A stretch of DNA of 64,000 bases from Sthenelais limicola (GCA_942159475.1 OW804095.1:151394808-151458807); one strand, 5' to 3'. Positions 37,711 through 51,400 are shown, numbered from the stretch's first letter. Notes: generated by a model not told the origin, from the sequence alone. Translations and numbers: made by a program.

Positions 37711-38408
37711 AGGAACTACTACTACTACTACTACAGTACAATCAAAAGGTATGTGAATGTTTTTAATGTTTATCATTATCGATAATTTTATTTCAATATA
37801 ACATGTATGCAGTGTGGTTGAACTGGTCTGTCTAATGATCAGAGAATGAAACAAGGTGCTAGTAGTTAAATATTTATTGGATGTAGCAATTGAGTCCAAT
37901 AACTATTACTAGCAACTCATTCCATTCTCTCTATGTAATCATCAGGGGTGTATAATTAATATCATTACGTGGTTTTATTACTATGAAGTGTAAATGTCAT
38001 GGCAGCAGTGAGCAAATTAATAATACCTTTAAATCTTTTAAGATCTTTATATTCTTGTAGATATTGAAGTGGATATAAGTGAGCTGCTTTCTCTATATGA
38101 AACCATAGGTGTATATGGTGCCATTTATGAAACACTAACAACCCCGGCACCACCAGTCTGGTATACATCAGCCAGCACAGACCCACTAGCTCTACCCCCA
38201 TCTTATGAGACACACACAGACTATGCCAGGCCATCCACCCCAGTGTTACCTTAGGTATTGCTCATATTATAATATCTGTGAAGTATATTTTTCATTAAAC
38301 CTTGATCGAATAATATACATGCTTTTCCTAGTGGTTTAGAGATCTTGAACTTTTCATATTGTGGATCACATTTTCATATTTCAGCCACCGGCATACAGTG
38401 AAATTTAA
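37711..38408 (+). pseudogene. Broken cassette (relic of a C4-type TM/PPxY cassette)
   Basis: 37711-37748 matches only the last 38 bp of the C4 TM exon (ACT-repeat end and GTATGTG donor); the TM and Cys-rich part is gone. 38061-38254 matches the first part of C4 exon 2, including LPPSYETH, but then jumps straight into intron-like sequence (compare AGGTATTGCT-ATATTATAAT in the C5 intron). This deletes the second PPSYQDF and the donor and leaves a TAG at 38252-38254. The 24-bp terminal exon PPAYSEI (38385-38408) is intact. It cannot encode a membrane form and is best read as a pseudogenised cassette. Confidence 0.8.
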
Positions 38409-39839
38409 CATCTGAAGAGGGAGGGATCGTTAAGAGGAGCTGAAAGCACTTTACATTGCCCCTACACATACTTACAAGGATACTCATTGATGCTTTAAGC
38501 CAATGCAGCTTGATAAACAATTACATATCATGCAATAAACAAGTATGTTTTCTTTATGTACTGAGCAGCAATAACTTGGGAAGTCAATTTAACTCAGAAT
38601 CATATGTGATATTAGATGCCTGTGAGAAGAGTGATTGACACATTGTGTAACAAACAACGTTGTATTTCCTGAAACAGTACAATTGTGTACTTATCCCTTC
38701 AGTTGTAATACCTCATGATTCAATGTTTCCTCATTTACAGAGGCATAATTTCTTTAATCTTTATTTGTTTTTTGTTAACGGTGGTTGAGATGGTTGATTC
38801 AGCTCATTTAGAGCCAGCTTAGTGGTTGAATGATCGGGTTTCTATGGAACACTCCAATTGGTCTCTAAATATTATGCAATCTTTAAATTTATATGTTGGC
38901 CATGTTTGATCTTAATGGTTTCATCCTCATGAAACTTGAGCAGCAGTAGGATTGCAAGTGAACTTACTCAGAACAATTTGTTTGGTAGATGAGACCTCAA
39001 AATCTTATATGATTAATGAGTTGCCTAAAAGGCAACTGTTAGGATCTTATATTTGCAGTGATCCATATTGGTATAAGTCCATCATGTTCTTCATCTGGAC
39101 AAAAAATGACTGATTTAGATCTGCTTTTCATCTTAAAATGTCAACCAAGCAGGGGATACTTATTCACAAATAATTTTACTTTAAATCGAGTGTAATTACA
39201 ATTCCTGGATGGTCTCTGATAGTTTTTGAGTGGTAAAATAAACAAAGAACTCTCGTTTCCTTCACCACTCATGTAATATCGTTTAGAAATATACAAGTGA
39301 AGGGATATTGATAACAATCCCCAGGCATTGATCACTGTACACAGTAGTAATAATGACCACACAACTGAGGGACAATTTTGACATTCTTTCAATATTATTA
39401 AACCTTGGGCTGTAGAAAGGAATTTCCATGACATCAACTTAATTTTAAACTTAAAAGTAAATTTAAAGTTATATAACTAATTAAATTTATATATTTCTAC
39501 CTTACTGAAGAATGAAAGCTGATATTAATTAAAATCAACAAATTTGTCAATGAAACTAGTTATGAATCTCATTTAATAATTTGGGTTACTTTGGGTCACA
39601 ATCTTTGCTGATGAACTGTTTTGAAATGTTTACATTTTGAACATACTATATGTTTTATATATGTAAACATGCTCAAAACAATAGGCAAAGTAGGTGATAT
39701 TGACATTACATTGTCTATAAGCATCTCTATTTGACATATCATAACTTACTTTACTATTTGTAAGTATTTAATTTATATTCCAATATGTATATATGTATCA
39801 CATATCTCAAGCATAGTATTGTAATTCTGTTTTACATTT

Positions 39840-39862
39840 TTGAGTGAATAAAAAGTACATTT
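39840..39862 (+). terminator. Candidate poly(A) signal, conserved between duplicated units
   Basis: AATAAA within GTGAATAAAAAGTACATTTG, followed by T/G-rich sequence. The same block recurs near 34676, 46876 and 54774, downstream of C3, C4 and C5 stops respectively. Functional use is inferred. Confidence 0.35.
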
Positions 39863-40796
39863 GTTGTGGAAATTTGATTCAGGCGTCATTACCTTTATTA
39901 ATGAGCAAAAGACGAACTATCAATAGATCTACACATAATTGGCAATCCAATTATTTTCATGAGTCTCATGCACCTCATTTAGAATATAATTCCCTATTGT
40001 AATATCAGCGGTCCCTTGTTTAAAAGTGCAGGCCAATTTGTAGCCATTGGATTTGTTGAAAAGAGCTGGGAATTACCTCGTTTGTACTATTTAAAGACTT
40101 CCAAAGAGGGAAAGGCTAACCATATGAGAGAAAATTTATGTGGAGATATATACTGTCTTTCCTAGTGATACTTATCATTAAAGATTCTGCACCTGTTAAC
40201 CTAACCTGGGAGCAATAAGAAATGCATTACAAAATAATGAAATTGTAGTAGTTATCCCTCCTAGGCATATCACAAATATTCAATACAGTTTGGAGTCCAT
40301 CAATTCTCCCTATCTTTAATAACGTGAAAATACATTATCCGACCGTCACGCCACCTAGCTTTTCTAGCTTTGCTAAGGCGGAAGCTTCCGGTTATGGCTC
40401 CCGCAACCTAAGAAACAGAGTAGGCCTAAACATGGTTACCCATGTTCAATCATTGCTCGGGCTCTACTCTTTCAAATATGTAAAATTATATACCTATGGA
40501 TAGCTGAGAATATACTCTTTTCATATTTATTAATCCTGTGACTATCTTTACATTTTTTGCTGGTGTTATCACCCTTTTCACGGGTGGCGGCGGCGGCGAA
40601 CACAGGCGGCGGAAGCTTCTGTCTCAGCCTACTGGGAGATAGTGCAGCCATCAGCGCCGCTGGTGTTAACTGCGCACACTATCTGGCTATTTGAGTTCAC
40701 CAGAATTGATTATCCATATGCCATATGGTTAAAAACACTAGCGAATACCTGTGCTACCCAAGGATAGGGCTATCTTGTACTGAATGTGGTGTCAAT

Positions 40797-40829
40797 GATC
40801 CTATAGTTACACAGTGTAACTATAGGATC
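40797..40829. repeat. Near-perfect palindrome
   Basis: Arms GATCCTATAGTTACAC and GTGTAACTATAGGATC are separated by one base. Confidence 0.8.
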
Positions 40830-41095
40830 GTTGGTGGTGTTTTCTTTTAACTCTGTTAATCCTAACATACAGGAGTCTTACAAACTAAAGAGGTTATGAG
40901 GCTATATATTTCCCGTGTTTTACAACACATGACAGTATTAATCATAATCAACTTTGACTTTGAGGAATTTAAAAAACCAATCTTTCTTATAATAGATATA
41001 TCCCACAAACAGTGACTGCACTCATGCTCATACATGTATCAACCCTACCATTCCACCTAGTTATCTATCTAATATATATTGTATTCCAATTTCAG

Positions 41096-43412
41096 AGAGT
41101 GAAGGGTTCCACTATGAATATATTTTCACACCGATTATCTTCCTCATCTTTGCTGGCATCTTCTTTGGAGAATCTCGCCGGGGCCTCAGGAACTTCTGCC
41201 AAGGCTTGGGTCAAATGCTTGGAAATCTTTGCAATGCAATTGGGGACTGTTTACGTGGATTGGGTCGCTGTATTTTCAGTTCTATTAGTGGATGTCTGGA
41301 CAAGTGTAGGTCTTTGCCCCACAGTGTATCACAGAGTTTACAGAGGCGAGGTCGATCTGAGCCCTCTCCCGCTCAGCCAACTTCCACTGCAGGAACTACT
41401 ACTACTACAGTAGAATCAAGAGGTATGTGACAGTATTTAAGGTTATGTTGACAATTATCAATATCTTCATTTCATTATAACATGTATACAGTGTGGTTGA
41501 ACTAGGCTATCTAATGACCAGCAAGATTTCATAATTTCAAACAAAGTATTTCATAGATACAAACAGGATTTCAAACAGCATACATTCCATGTTTAAATAA
41601 TCTTGATAATTATAGAAGATCCTCATGTTCAATGAAAAGGGTAATTTTGATTTAAGATAGTTTTAGTGGGGCTACAGTGAAAGCAACCAAAGGTTATTAA
41701 CCCTTTCCATACAGCACCACCTATGTTGTATTATCCTTTATGACCAGCAGCAGGAAAAGAACATCAAATAATGATGCCCTCTTGTGAAATTTGCATAGCC
41801 CAAGACAGGGACACTGTATAACAATCATATTAGTATAGATGTTGGACAAATTAAATCACATTATATCAGTTCAGGACAGGCCCACCATGTTGACACAGCA
41901 AAACTATGTTGTTATTACGATGTCATTTGGCAATACACAGCCTTTGCCACAGGAAGTGCTTTTTGGCTTTAAGCATCCTTTGCCATAGGTAGTGCTTTTT
42001 GACAATACATGACTTTTGCAATAGGGTGTAAATTAACAGGTGCAATCACCCAAGTAATTCATGGTCAAATTAGTCAGAGAGAGTAATGATGTTTCATCAG
42101 CTCAGCCAGGCAATAGAGTGCCTGGTGTGGCATCAGACTTTATTTATATAGTAGTGTACCCTCCCCAGAGTTACATGAAGTACCGATAAACCCCAAAGTC
42201 CGTTATTTAGAGGGTTGCATCACCTCTCATGCGGCCTACATGTTTGCGGTCATGTAGCTAACATGTTATGAATATGCATGTTGTGCATATTCAGTGATGG
42301 CCATCCAGTCCCCTCCCCTACTCCCGTCAGTTCCCCCTTCCCTCATGTCCTCCCTCCCCCTTCATTACCCACTTGGAACAGCAGGTATAACTAATTAGTG
42401 ATGTGGCCGTCAGTGAGACCAGGGGTTGCCCCCTACCAACCATGAAGACCCATGGCATCGATCCTGGCTAAGCTGAGAATTAATTAAGTTTTAATATTGA
42501 TGAAGCCTAAGAAAAGGCAAAACGCGTAAGAATCATGAAATAAACCGACAAAACTTCAAAACATGTTTCACTTCAATGATTGATCTTCAGTTGAGTTGTC
42601 TCCACCTTCATTCTTTTAAGTTATAATATATTTACCTCCAAAAGAACCAAATTCTTTACAAGGGAGTGCCATATGGCAATACACATGGCAGTGTGAGAAG
42701 GCCTTAAGGCAATATGTGGCCTGAAAGGGTTATGGGCAATTTACAAGGCAATGGGGGTGTTGCATAATGAAACAATTTTTTCTATGTTAGTTGTAAGGCA
42801 ATGGCTAAAATTTGTGTATGTTTCTTTCCTAGTGATAATAGCTTTAAATGTTTAAAGATCTTTTTATGTTGAAGATACTCAAGCGAATATACGTGGGCAG
42901 TCACAAGATACAGCATCGCAATATGATGAAACCTTGACAGATCCATCCGGTGTATATGGTGTCATTTATGAAACACCAACAGCCCCAACGCCACCAGTCT
43001 GGTATACATCAGCCAGCACAGACCCACTAGCTCCACCCCCATCTTATGAGACACACACAGACTATGCCAGGCCATCCACCCCAGCATCACCTGTCTCTAG
43101 TTCTGGGCAAAATAATGAAGAGGCACCTCCTCCCTCTTATCAAGACTTTACTAGATCTGGGACGGGTCATGCTCCTGTTATTGAAGTGCCGGTAAATATA
43201 TATATTCTGTATCTTACTACATTACACCAATTATAGCTCTATTTATATTTACTCCAATCAAAATTCACTATAAACTTAACTTCAAAAGTATTTCAGATAT
43301 CATAATTATGCCTTGATCCAATAATATAATTCATATGTATACATGCTTTCCCTTGTGGTTTATTTTGTGTCACATTTTCATATTTCAGCCACCGGCATAC
43401 AGTGAAATTTAA
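41096..43412 (+). CDS. Alternative cassette C4: TM, Cys-rich, three-PPxY tail
   Basis: Exons 41096-41422, 42875-43191 and 43389-43412. The first has a phase-1 acceptor (CCAATTTCAG) and encodes a TM span (YIFTPIIFLIFAGIFFG), then an amphipathic stretch with Cys about every 7-9 residues (NFCQGLG to GCLDKC). Exon 2 carries PPPSYETH and PPPSYQDF. The 24-bp terminal exon is PPAYSEI, ending in the class I PDZ-ligand pattern S-E-I. Joined to the LDLa exon it would give 614 aa. It is the fullest member of the C4-C6 subfamily. The acceptor before exon 2 is TTGAAG rather than a typical pyrimidine-CAG. Confidence 0.82.
41423..42874 (+). other. C4 intron 1
   Basis: Homologous to C5 intron 1 (parts at about 50790-52700) and in part to C6 intron 1 (from about 57878). 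It lacks the two repeat insertions found in C5. A phrase resembling a degraded hammerhead core lies near 42498-42530. Confidence 0.55.
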
Positions 43413-43519
43413 CATCTGAAGAGGGAGGGATTGTTAAGAGGAGCTGAAAGCACTTTACATTGCCCCTACACATACTTACAAGGATACTCATTGATGGTTA
43501 CATCCAATGCAGCTTGATG

Positions 43520-43985
43520 AACAATTACAAATCATGTGATAAACAAACAGTACTAAACATACTGTTAGATGCCTGTGAGAAGAGTGATTACAAATCATGT
43601 GATAAACAAACAGTACTAAACATACTGTTAGATACCTGTGAGAAGAGTGATTACAACATTGTGTGATCAACAAACAGTTCTAAACATACTGTTTAAATAC
43701 CTGTGAGAAGAGTGATTACAAATCATGTGATAAAACAAACAGTACTAAACATACTGTTAGATGCCTGTGAGAAGGGTGATTACAAATCATGTGATCAACA
43801 AACAGTACTAAACATACTGTTAGATAACTGTGAGAAGAGTGATTACAACATTGTGTGATAAACAAACAGTACTAAACATACTGTTAGATACCTGTGAGAA
43901 GAGTGATTACAAATCATGTGATAAAACAAACAGTACTAAACATACTGTTAGATGCCTGTGAGAAGAGTGGTTACAACATTGTGTG
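43520..43985 (+). repeat. 63-bp minisatellite after C4 (about 7 copies)
   Basis: The unit includes GATTACAAATCATGTGATAA, ACAAACAGTACTAAACATAC and TGTTAGATGCCTGTGAGAAG. It lies about 100 bp past the C4 terminal exon. Confidence 0.88.
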
Positions 43986-44429
43986 ATAAACGACGTTGTA
44001 TTTCCTGAAACCGTACAATTGTGTACTTATCCCTTCAGTTGTGATACCTTGTGATTCATTGTTTTCTGAATTACAAAATGCATAATATATTTAATTTTTA
44101 TTTGTTTAAGATGTTTGATAAATGTTTTAGATTAGAGCCAGCTTAGGAGGGGAAGGATTGGGTTCCTATGGAACACTCCAAATAAGTACTGCTCCCTACC
44201 CACCTCCCTTGAAAAAAACATATGTGTATTTCTGTTCCACTTCCTATCTAGAAAATTCTAACCCTACCTGAAGATCTTTCTATCCTGCCTAGAAATATGA
44301 TTTTCTGACCAAAAGTATGTTTATCAAAGCAGGGACCTCCCAACCAGAAAACCCTTAAAAAGTAAAGTTCTCATGTTTAAAATCTATATTGTTATGAATT
44401 AAACGTATTCAGTTGCAGAAATGTCTCTA

Positions 44430-44825
44430 AAATGTTACCCACCTTTCCTAGTTTTCAGCTGGTACGTACTGGAATCACACTTTTTTTCTCTTATCTTTGG
44501 AAAAAACACTTACTTCCAAACAGAGTTTTATATTTTTTGTGTTTTTCGAACCCATCTAATAGTTATTTGACCAAAATCTTGGAGGATTTTGTCTGGTTGT
44601 TGTTGCTACAGGAATTATGTTGTATAAAAGTCTCCATTTCATCTCCACGTGAGATCTGCTGAAACTCTTTCCTGCAGTGGCTTCGCTTATTAGTGTGCAT
44701 TGGTTGGCATTTTTCTCCTGGCCGGTTTGACCTCAAACTCTTGTGTAAATATATAACAGCAGCAGAATATTGATAAATTAGGTCCTCCTATAAGTCATAA
44801 TATGAGTAAATTTCCTAAGATCTTT
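44430..44825 (+). repeat. Dispersed repeat R3, copy 2
   Basis: Homologous to 63100-63360 (same position in the duplicated unit) and to the isolated copy at about 20.7-21.0 kb. Confidence 0.6.
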
Positions 44826-46470
44826 TTGTTGTAATAAATCAGAATGTTGCTTCAAAAACGATGAGCAGTTGTGAAGACAGTTCATTTCCTGGCACTGTGA
44901 TGAGAGTTTTTTTATTTCATGGACCAAACTGGCTATGTGATATTTATTAGGTATTTTCTTGTTGAAGATTTTCCTCAATAGACTGGTTGGTGCTAGACCA
45001 ATTGTTGTAAAAATATAATCCCAAGTTCTTCTTACTACTGTGTGGCAATTTTATGACAATCAGGAGGACGTTTGTGGTTACCATTAAGTTTGTGTAGATT
45101 TTGTCAATATCACATAATGAATACCTCTGTGAACTGGGACAATTTGAGTAAATGTCCATGCTCCATGAATTTTGTCATAGGAATATACAATGTAATTGAA
45201 ATAATGATTATCACAAACTTCAAATACATTCCGAATGGAGTCTGCCTTATTATCTTTGTATACACAAGTACACAATTTTTTGTTAATTTAGACGGCATAG
45301 ACCGCAGATTTATTGATATATGTATTATGCGTAAATTATTATAGAGTTCTGAGTTCTTTATTTTGTCATATATAAGTAGCTTCAGCGTGGCTGAGAATAG
45401 TGTAAACTACATAATGTTCTTGCTGAATAAAAATCTTTAAATACAAAAAAAATACACATTAAGGAGTCATACATTCCAATCATATATCAACATCTGTAGT
45501 TCTGGTATCTCTGCAACTCTTAGAGAATGTCATCAAAGCAAATTTTGCTATAACTATAAATAAGAGCCCTTCTCTAGTTTGAAACACAACTAGCTTCTCT
45601 AGTTTGAAACAAAACTAGACTGAGGTGATGCTCCTTTTTGGTATCTAATAATGTCATTCTGGAAAACTGTAAAAAACAAATAGTACAAAAATAAACCCAA
45701 TGCGACAAACTGTGTATTTATGCAAGGCCTTCCAAGATGGAAGTAACACTTCTCTTACTTATGGAAAATAATAACAGTGGTCTCATAGTTCGTAATCTTC
45801 AAATTTATTATGTTGTTCATGATTGATTTTAAAGTATCCTATTGGAATAAGATGACTCTTGAATATTGCAACTTGAGGAAATCCTCATGAAACTTGAGCA
45901 GCAGTAAAATGGCATGTCAAGTTAACTCAGGACAATTCCTTTGGTTGATGAGACCTTAGAGTTTTATATGATTAGTCCTACTTGCCTACTGGGAAGTAGG
46001 CAACTGTTAGGATCTTATATTTGCGGTGATCCATATTGGTGTAAGTCGATCATTGTCTTTATCTGGAAAAGAAATGACTGATTGAGATCTAGATATTCTC
46101 TCAAGAACTGAACCAAGCAGCAGTTGTTTATATATGAATGAACTTACTTGCATAAATCAAGTGTAATTACAACTCCTGGAAGGTTTCTAGCAGTTTTTGA
46201 GTGGTAACAATCATTTCCTTCACCACACATATATATCATTTCAAAATAATATACGGTAGGGATATCGTGAAGGGATATTGATAACAATCCCCAGACATTG
46301 TTCAAATCACTTGACACAAGGAATAATGAATAAAAACTGCGGTAAAACTCTGATATTCTTTTAATATAGTTAAAGCTTGAGCTATAGAAAGGAATTTTCA
46401 TGCCATCAACTTAAATTTTACCAAGAAAACTTAAGTTATATAACTAAATATATTTAATTCTTGTCTGCAG

Positions 46471-46500
46471 CCACCTCAAGGATATCCATCAGCAAACCAA
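46471..46500 (+). CDS. Candidate microexon encoding PPQGYPSANQ
   Basis: A 30-bp, phase-0 open segment with a good acceptor (CTTGTCTGCAG) and a consensus donor (GTAAGTATT). It encodes PPQGYPSANQ, a Pro/Tyr motif in keeping with the PP-starting terminal exons. The ~70 bp holding it are absent from the equivalent places in the C5 unit (about 54400) and the broken-cassette unit (about 39480). It could follow exon 2 of C4 in phase 0, but then needs a further downstream exon. Use in a transcript is unproven. Confidence 0.4.
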
Positions 46501-47404
46501 GTAAGTATTGTACATCCATACAAATATTTCTACCTTGATGAAGAATGGAAGCTGACATTAATAAAAACTGACGACAAATTCGTCACTGAATTTAGTTATG
46601 AATCTAATCTATCTGTAATCATTTGGGTAATCACAATTGTTGCTGTTGTTTTGAAATGTTTACATTTTGTATATATTATATGTTTTATAAAAGTACACAT
46701 ACTGAAAACAATAGGCAAAGTAGGTGAGGTAAAAATATCATGGTCCATGAGCATTTCTATTTGACATATCATATTTCAGCTTACTATACCATTTGTAAGT
46801 ATGTAATTTATATTCCAATATGTATACATCACATATCTCAGGCATAGTATTGTCATTCTGTTTTACATTTTTTAGTGAATAAACAGCACATTTGTTGTGG
46901 TAATTTTTATTCATGCTAATGAGCATTAGATGAACTATCAATTGATCTACACATAATCGCCAATCCATTTATTTCCATGAGTTTCATGCACCTCATTTAT
47001 AATATATTTTCCTATTGTAATATCAGTGTCAGTAGTATGTTGAAAAGAGCTGGGAATTACCTCTTTTGTATTATTTAACGAGTTCCAAAGAGGGAAAGGC
47101 TAACCAGATCAGAGCAAATTTATGTGGAAATACATACTGTCTTTCCTAGTGATACTTATCATAAAAGATAAAATTCTGCACCTGTTAACCTAACCTGGGA
47201 GTAACCGGATATAATTGCGGATATAATTGTAATAGTTATCCCTCCTAGGCATGTCACATATATTCGATAAAGGTTTGGAGACCACCAATTGATTAACCAT
47301 ATGCAATATGGTTTAGACTGTTCACCCCATGTGTCCAAGGACTTAGTACTATGTGAATAGATGAGATAAGGCAAGGCGTATCTAGTCTGAGTAGTATTTC
47401 GAAA

Positions 47405-47940
47405 AACAGCAAGAAGTGTAGGAAATATGGGCAAGTAGTATAGGAAATATAGGCAAGTTGTACAGGAAATATGGGTAAGTAGTGCAGGAAAATAGGCAAG
47501 TGCTTTAGGAAATATGGGCAAGTAGTATAGGAAATATAGGCAAGTAGTACAGGAAATATGGGCAAGTAGTATAGGAAATATGGGCAAGTAGTATAGGAAA
47601 TATGGGCAAGTAGAATAGGAAATAATAAAGGCAAGTAGTATAGGAAATATAGGCAAGTAGTACAGGAAATATGGGCAAGTAGTATAGGAAATATGGGCAA
47701 GTAGTATAGGAAATATGGGCGAGTAGTATAGGAAATATGGGCGAGTAGTACAGGAAATAATAAAGGCAAGTAGTATAGGAAATAATAAAGGCAAGTAGTA
47801 TAGGGAATATAGGCAAATAGTATAGGTAATATAGGCAAATAATACATGAAAAATGGGCAAGTAATATAGGAAAAATGGGCAAAGAGTATAGGAAAGAATT
47901 GTAGGAGAAATAGGCAAATAAGTAGTATAGAACAAAATGG
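47405..47940 (+). repeat. 22-bp minisatellite (block 2)
   Basis: Related units of the form GGAAATATGGGCAAGTAGTA (plus TA), more diverged than block 1, upstream of the C5 TM exon. They cause a spurious 258-codon minus frame. Confidence 0.9.
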
Positions 47941-48407
47941 GTGTTCAAGCACACCATACAGAAATATTATGAGCTGTGAGGGACAAATATCCTGGAATAC
48001 ATGCAATAAAAAGAACGTTAAGCATATAACAGCAGCAGAATATTGATAAATTAAGGCCTAAATTTTTCCACTTCCAATATCTCCAGGACACCTTGTGGTG
48101 CCTGCTACTTGCAAATAAAAATGTTCATGTTAGTCAGGTTCCCATGCCATCAGGTTCTGCCATCTGTACCACCTCACTCCCTCCTAACATACAGGAGTTT
48201 TACAAACCAAAGAGGTTATGAGGCTATATATTTCTTACAACAAGGTATTTATCATACTCAACTTGGACTTTGAGGAATTTTAAAATCTCTTCTTTCTTAT
48301 GATAGATATAACCTACAAATAGTGACTGCACTCATGTTGATACATGTATCAACCCTACCATTCCATATCAAATTATCTATCTAATATATATTGTATTCCA
48401 ATTTCAG

Positions 48408-51400
48408 AGAGTGCACGGATCCAGTATGAACATATTATCGCAGCGATTATCTTCCTCATCGTTGCTGGCATCTTCTTTGGAGAATTACACCAGCGCTGCA
48501 AGCATGTCGATGCAATTACCGTGTTTATATGTGGATTGGATCAACGTATTCTGAGTTGTTTTAGTGGATGTCTGGACAAGTGTAGGTCTTTGTCTCACAT
48601 GGTATCAGAGAGTTTACAGAGGCGAGGTGGATCTGAGCCCTCTCCTGCTCAGCCAACTTCCAATGCAGGAAGAGGTATGTATGTGACTGCCTTTAAGATT
48701 ATGTTGACCATTATCAATATCTTTATAACACTGCTAGCAAAGTGCCCATCCTCTGGACAGTCCCCCTCTCTCCCCACACTTCCCCCCCTCTTCCTCTTTT
48801 CCCTCCCCCTCTTCTGTCTGCCCCTCTTTTGAGCAAAATAATGCTGTTTTAGTGCGCTCTGCTGATTTTACGGACCATCCAATCCCTTAATCATTAAAAG
48901 TTAAACTCAGAGTTTACACAATTCAATTTTATTTTCCTAGTCACCCTAACAATATTTTTGAGACATCATTTTTCTAATAGCGCAGCATAGTGTCATTACA
49001 CAATTAAATAATTTGAAATAGAAGAAAAAATGGCATGATTGTTACCATCTCATGTCGAATGTATCAAAGTATAAAGAGATATTGGCCTTACTACTTTACA
49101 GTAAATGTAGAAGTAAGTACACATTTGCATCCATCATTAGGCCGACATTTGCCATTCCCAAATTAATTTTGAATATTTAAGAAATAATGATTTAATAGTG
49201 AATACCTGGGATATATATATGTATGAATTTTAATTTCTGATATAACCCTTGACAGGGTTCTCGCTAGCCTTTTTGAGCATAGCGTATGAATAATTATCTG
49301 GAAGAAAACCCAATTTTGGAAACATAGTGGGAAAGTTGAAAAAGGCCATATTTATCTGAATAGAATATCTGAAACATGATTCATGAATATTATCTGATTC
49401 TATGTATGTCTATGAACAAGTCTGTGGATAGGTATTAATATTGAACATGACTTAGATGGACCACTGATACTTAAGTTGTTGTTTTGTCTAGCGCATAATG
49501 TTTTGTAATGATTTTAATTGGCTAAAGATCTAAAAAAAATGTTATCATTAATAAATTGTCTTGAGGGTTATGTATCGTGGATATTAATTTGTATTGAGTG
49601 TTACAGTGAGTCACTGACACAAATTGTGGGTTATAATAGTATAGTTACAAAAGCATGAAAAGGATCACTCTCTTTGTCTTCATAATAAATTCTATTTAAA
49701 AAAATCTTCTTGGGACAGCCATATCACGGAAAACATAAATTTAAGAAAGGACAAGAAGTACCACTATCATATTTTCTATGAAAACCAATGTTTATGGTTT
49801 TTGGAAATGTCAGAAGGCGTAATGATAAGGTAAGGAGTGTGCACGTACATCATGATAGTCAGAAAGATTGTTCAATCAATTGAAGTTTCTCAAATGCATT
49901 GATGAAATCAAGATTTGGAACGCCACTTGGACAGCCTTTTTAATGTTAACAGAGCGCCTATTTAACTAGACCAGAAGTTTTTATAAACTTGTGAAATTAA
50001 AAGAAATAATTATTGTCATTTTATCCTTAATGTTGGGGCAAATTACTCCCGGGACGCTGGACGTCCTGTTCTTCATACATAAGTCTTACTGGTTTTCAAT
50101 TTTAAGTGTTCTCTCACGATTGATTTGGCACGGAAAATATATACCCAAAAGTTTATCTGAATAGTCTGAATATCGGCGGTTTTTCTGTATTTGATATGCA
50201 ATTTAAATGCCAAAATGAGACGGTAGGATGTTTCCCTAGATCAAATTAGTATTTTTTAATCAAATTATGCAGTTTTGCAGTGTAGCGGCGACGGGAGACA
50301 GCGTAGTGGGCCGCTATGCTCAAAAAGGCTGGCGAGAACCCTGCCTCCCCTACATCCTCTCCCTCCCCACTTTTCCCTCCTCCCCCTCTCCTATTGCCCC
50401 ACCCTCTCCCTCTTCTTCGCTCTCCCCCATTCTCCCCCTTCCATCTCCAATCCCCCCTCTCCACCCCCCTCCCCTCCTTCTTCTTCAATCTCCCACCCCT
50501 CCGCATGTGGTTGGGTCCCCCTGGAAGTAACATAGTAGCTTGTGAGAAATGACATAGTCCCAGAAAGTCCCAGAAAGGCTATCCTGACAGGCTTTCTCAG
50601 GCTAAAAATAGTTTTGTACAGAACCCAACTAAAAAGTGCTTCAAAATCACATTTTCATCCCAGATACCTTCACAAACCACACATGTATATCGTCTTCCGG
50701 AAAGGGATGATGGAACTGTACAGATCAGAAAAATGACTGGAAACATGATAGATTCCAAGAACATAACCAACAAACAAAAACTGGTTCATGTTTATTATAT
50801 AGATAACATGTATACAGTGTGGTTGGACTAGGCTTAAGATTCTCATGTTCAATGGAAGGGGAAATTTGAAGTTAAAATTGTTTTTGTGGGGCTATAGTGA
50901 AAGCAACACAAGTTATTAACCCTTTCCATACAGCATCACAGGTCTATGTTCTATTATCCTTTACTAGCAAATAACCGTGCTTTGCACGGGATTTGGGATA
51001 GTGGAGCCCACATCTTCCCACTCTCCTTGTTTCCTCTCCAACCAAGATGTTTTTTTTGTCACAGTTGTATTGTTGTTGCCTCCCATTCCCATTCCCTCTC
51101 CCCCCTCCCCCCCGGACAGTGCTATGCTATGACACCTATGACCTATAGGTTAGCGAGTGTGCAATGTGACATCATCACATGTAACGTTGCATGGTGACGC
51201 AATTTTGTCGCTAGAAACAGGGCACTGTCATAACGTTCTGGAATGGGCTAGGGGCACTGATAGGTTTGTTTTCAGGCAGCGCTGGGCTACATGCTTACCG
51301 TAAGCAGCAGCGGAGGCTGAGGATCATTAAAAGTGTTTTAAAACATCAATTTTTCTCGTCATACAGCAAACTATTGCTCATATTCACAAACAATAGAACT

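Larger units (their letters stand above)
38409..41095 (+). other. Spacer between the broken cassette and C4
   Basis: The first ~400 bp match the 3' sequences following the C4, C5 and C6 terminal exons. A candidate AATAAA signal is near 39846. Sequence at 39140-39900 recurs near 46.2-46.9 kb and 54.2-54.8 kb. A segment at about 40300-40705 is unique to this copy and a palindrome lies at 40797-40829. Confidence 0.55.
43413..48407 (+). other. Spacer between C4 and C5
   Basis: Begins with conserved 3' UTR-like sequence and about seven copies of a 63-bp minisatellite (43520-43985), then repeat R3 (44430-44825), a C4-unit-specific candidate microexon (46471-46500), a candidate AATAAA near 46877 and the 22-bp minisatellite (47405-47940). 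Open frames at 47159-48006 on the minus strand are minisatellite artefacts. Confidence 0.6.

Noticed and set aside
44947..45344. Several overlapping open frames on both strands near 45 kb, partly repeated at 63.8 kb
   Set aside because: Frames disagree between the two copies and show no domain or splice pattern; treated as non-coding duplicated spacer.
47159..48006. Minus-strand open frames of up to 258 codons rich in Tyr, Leu, Pro and Ile
   Set aside because: Same cause: a diverged block of the 22-bp minisatellite.
50246..50552. Overlapping frames on both strands rich in Pro/Ser or Gly/Arg
   Set aside because: They are artefacts of the C/T-rich tract in repeat K; the same occurs at 59348-59804.
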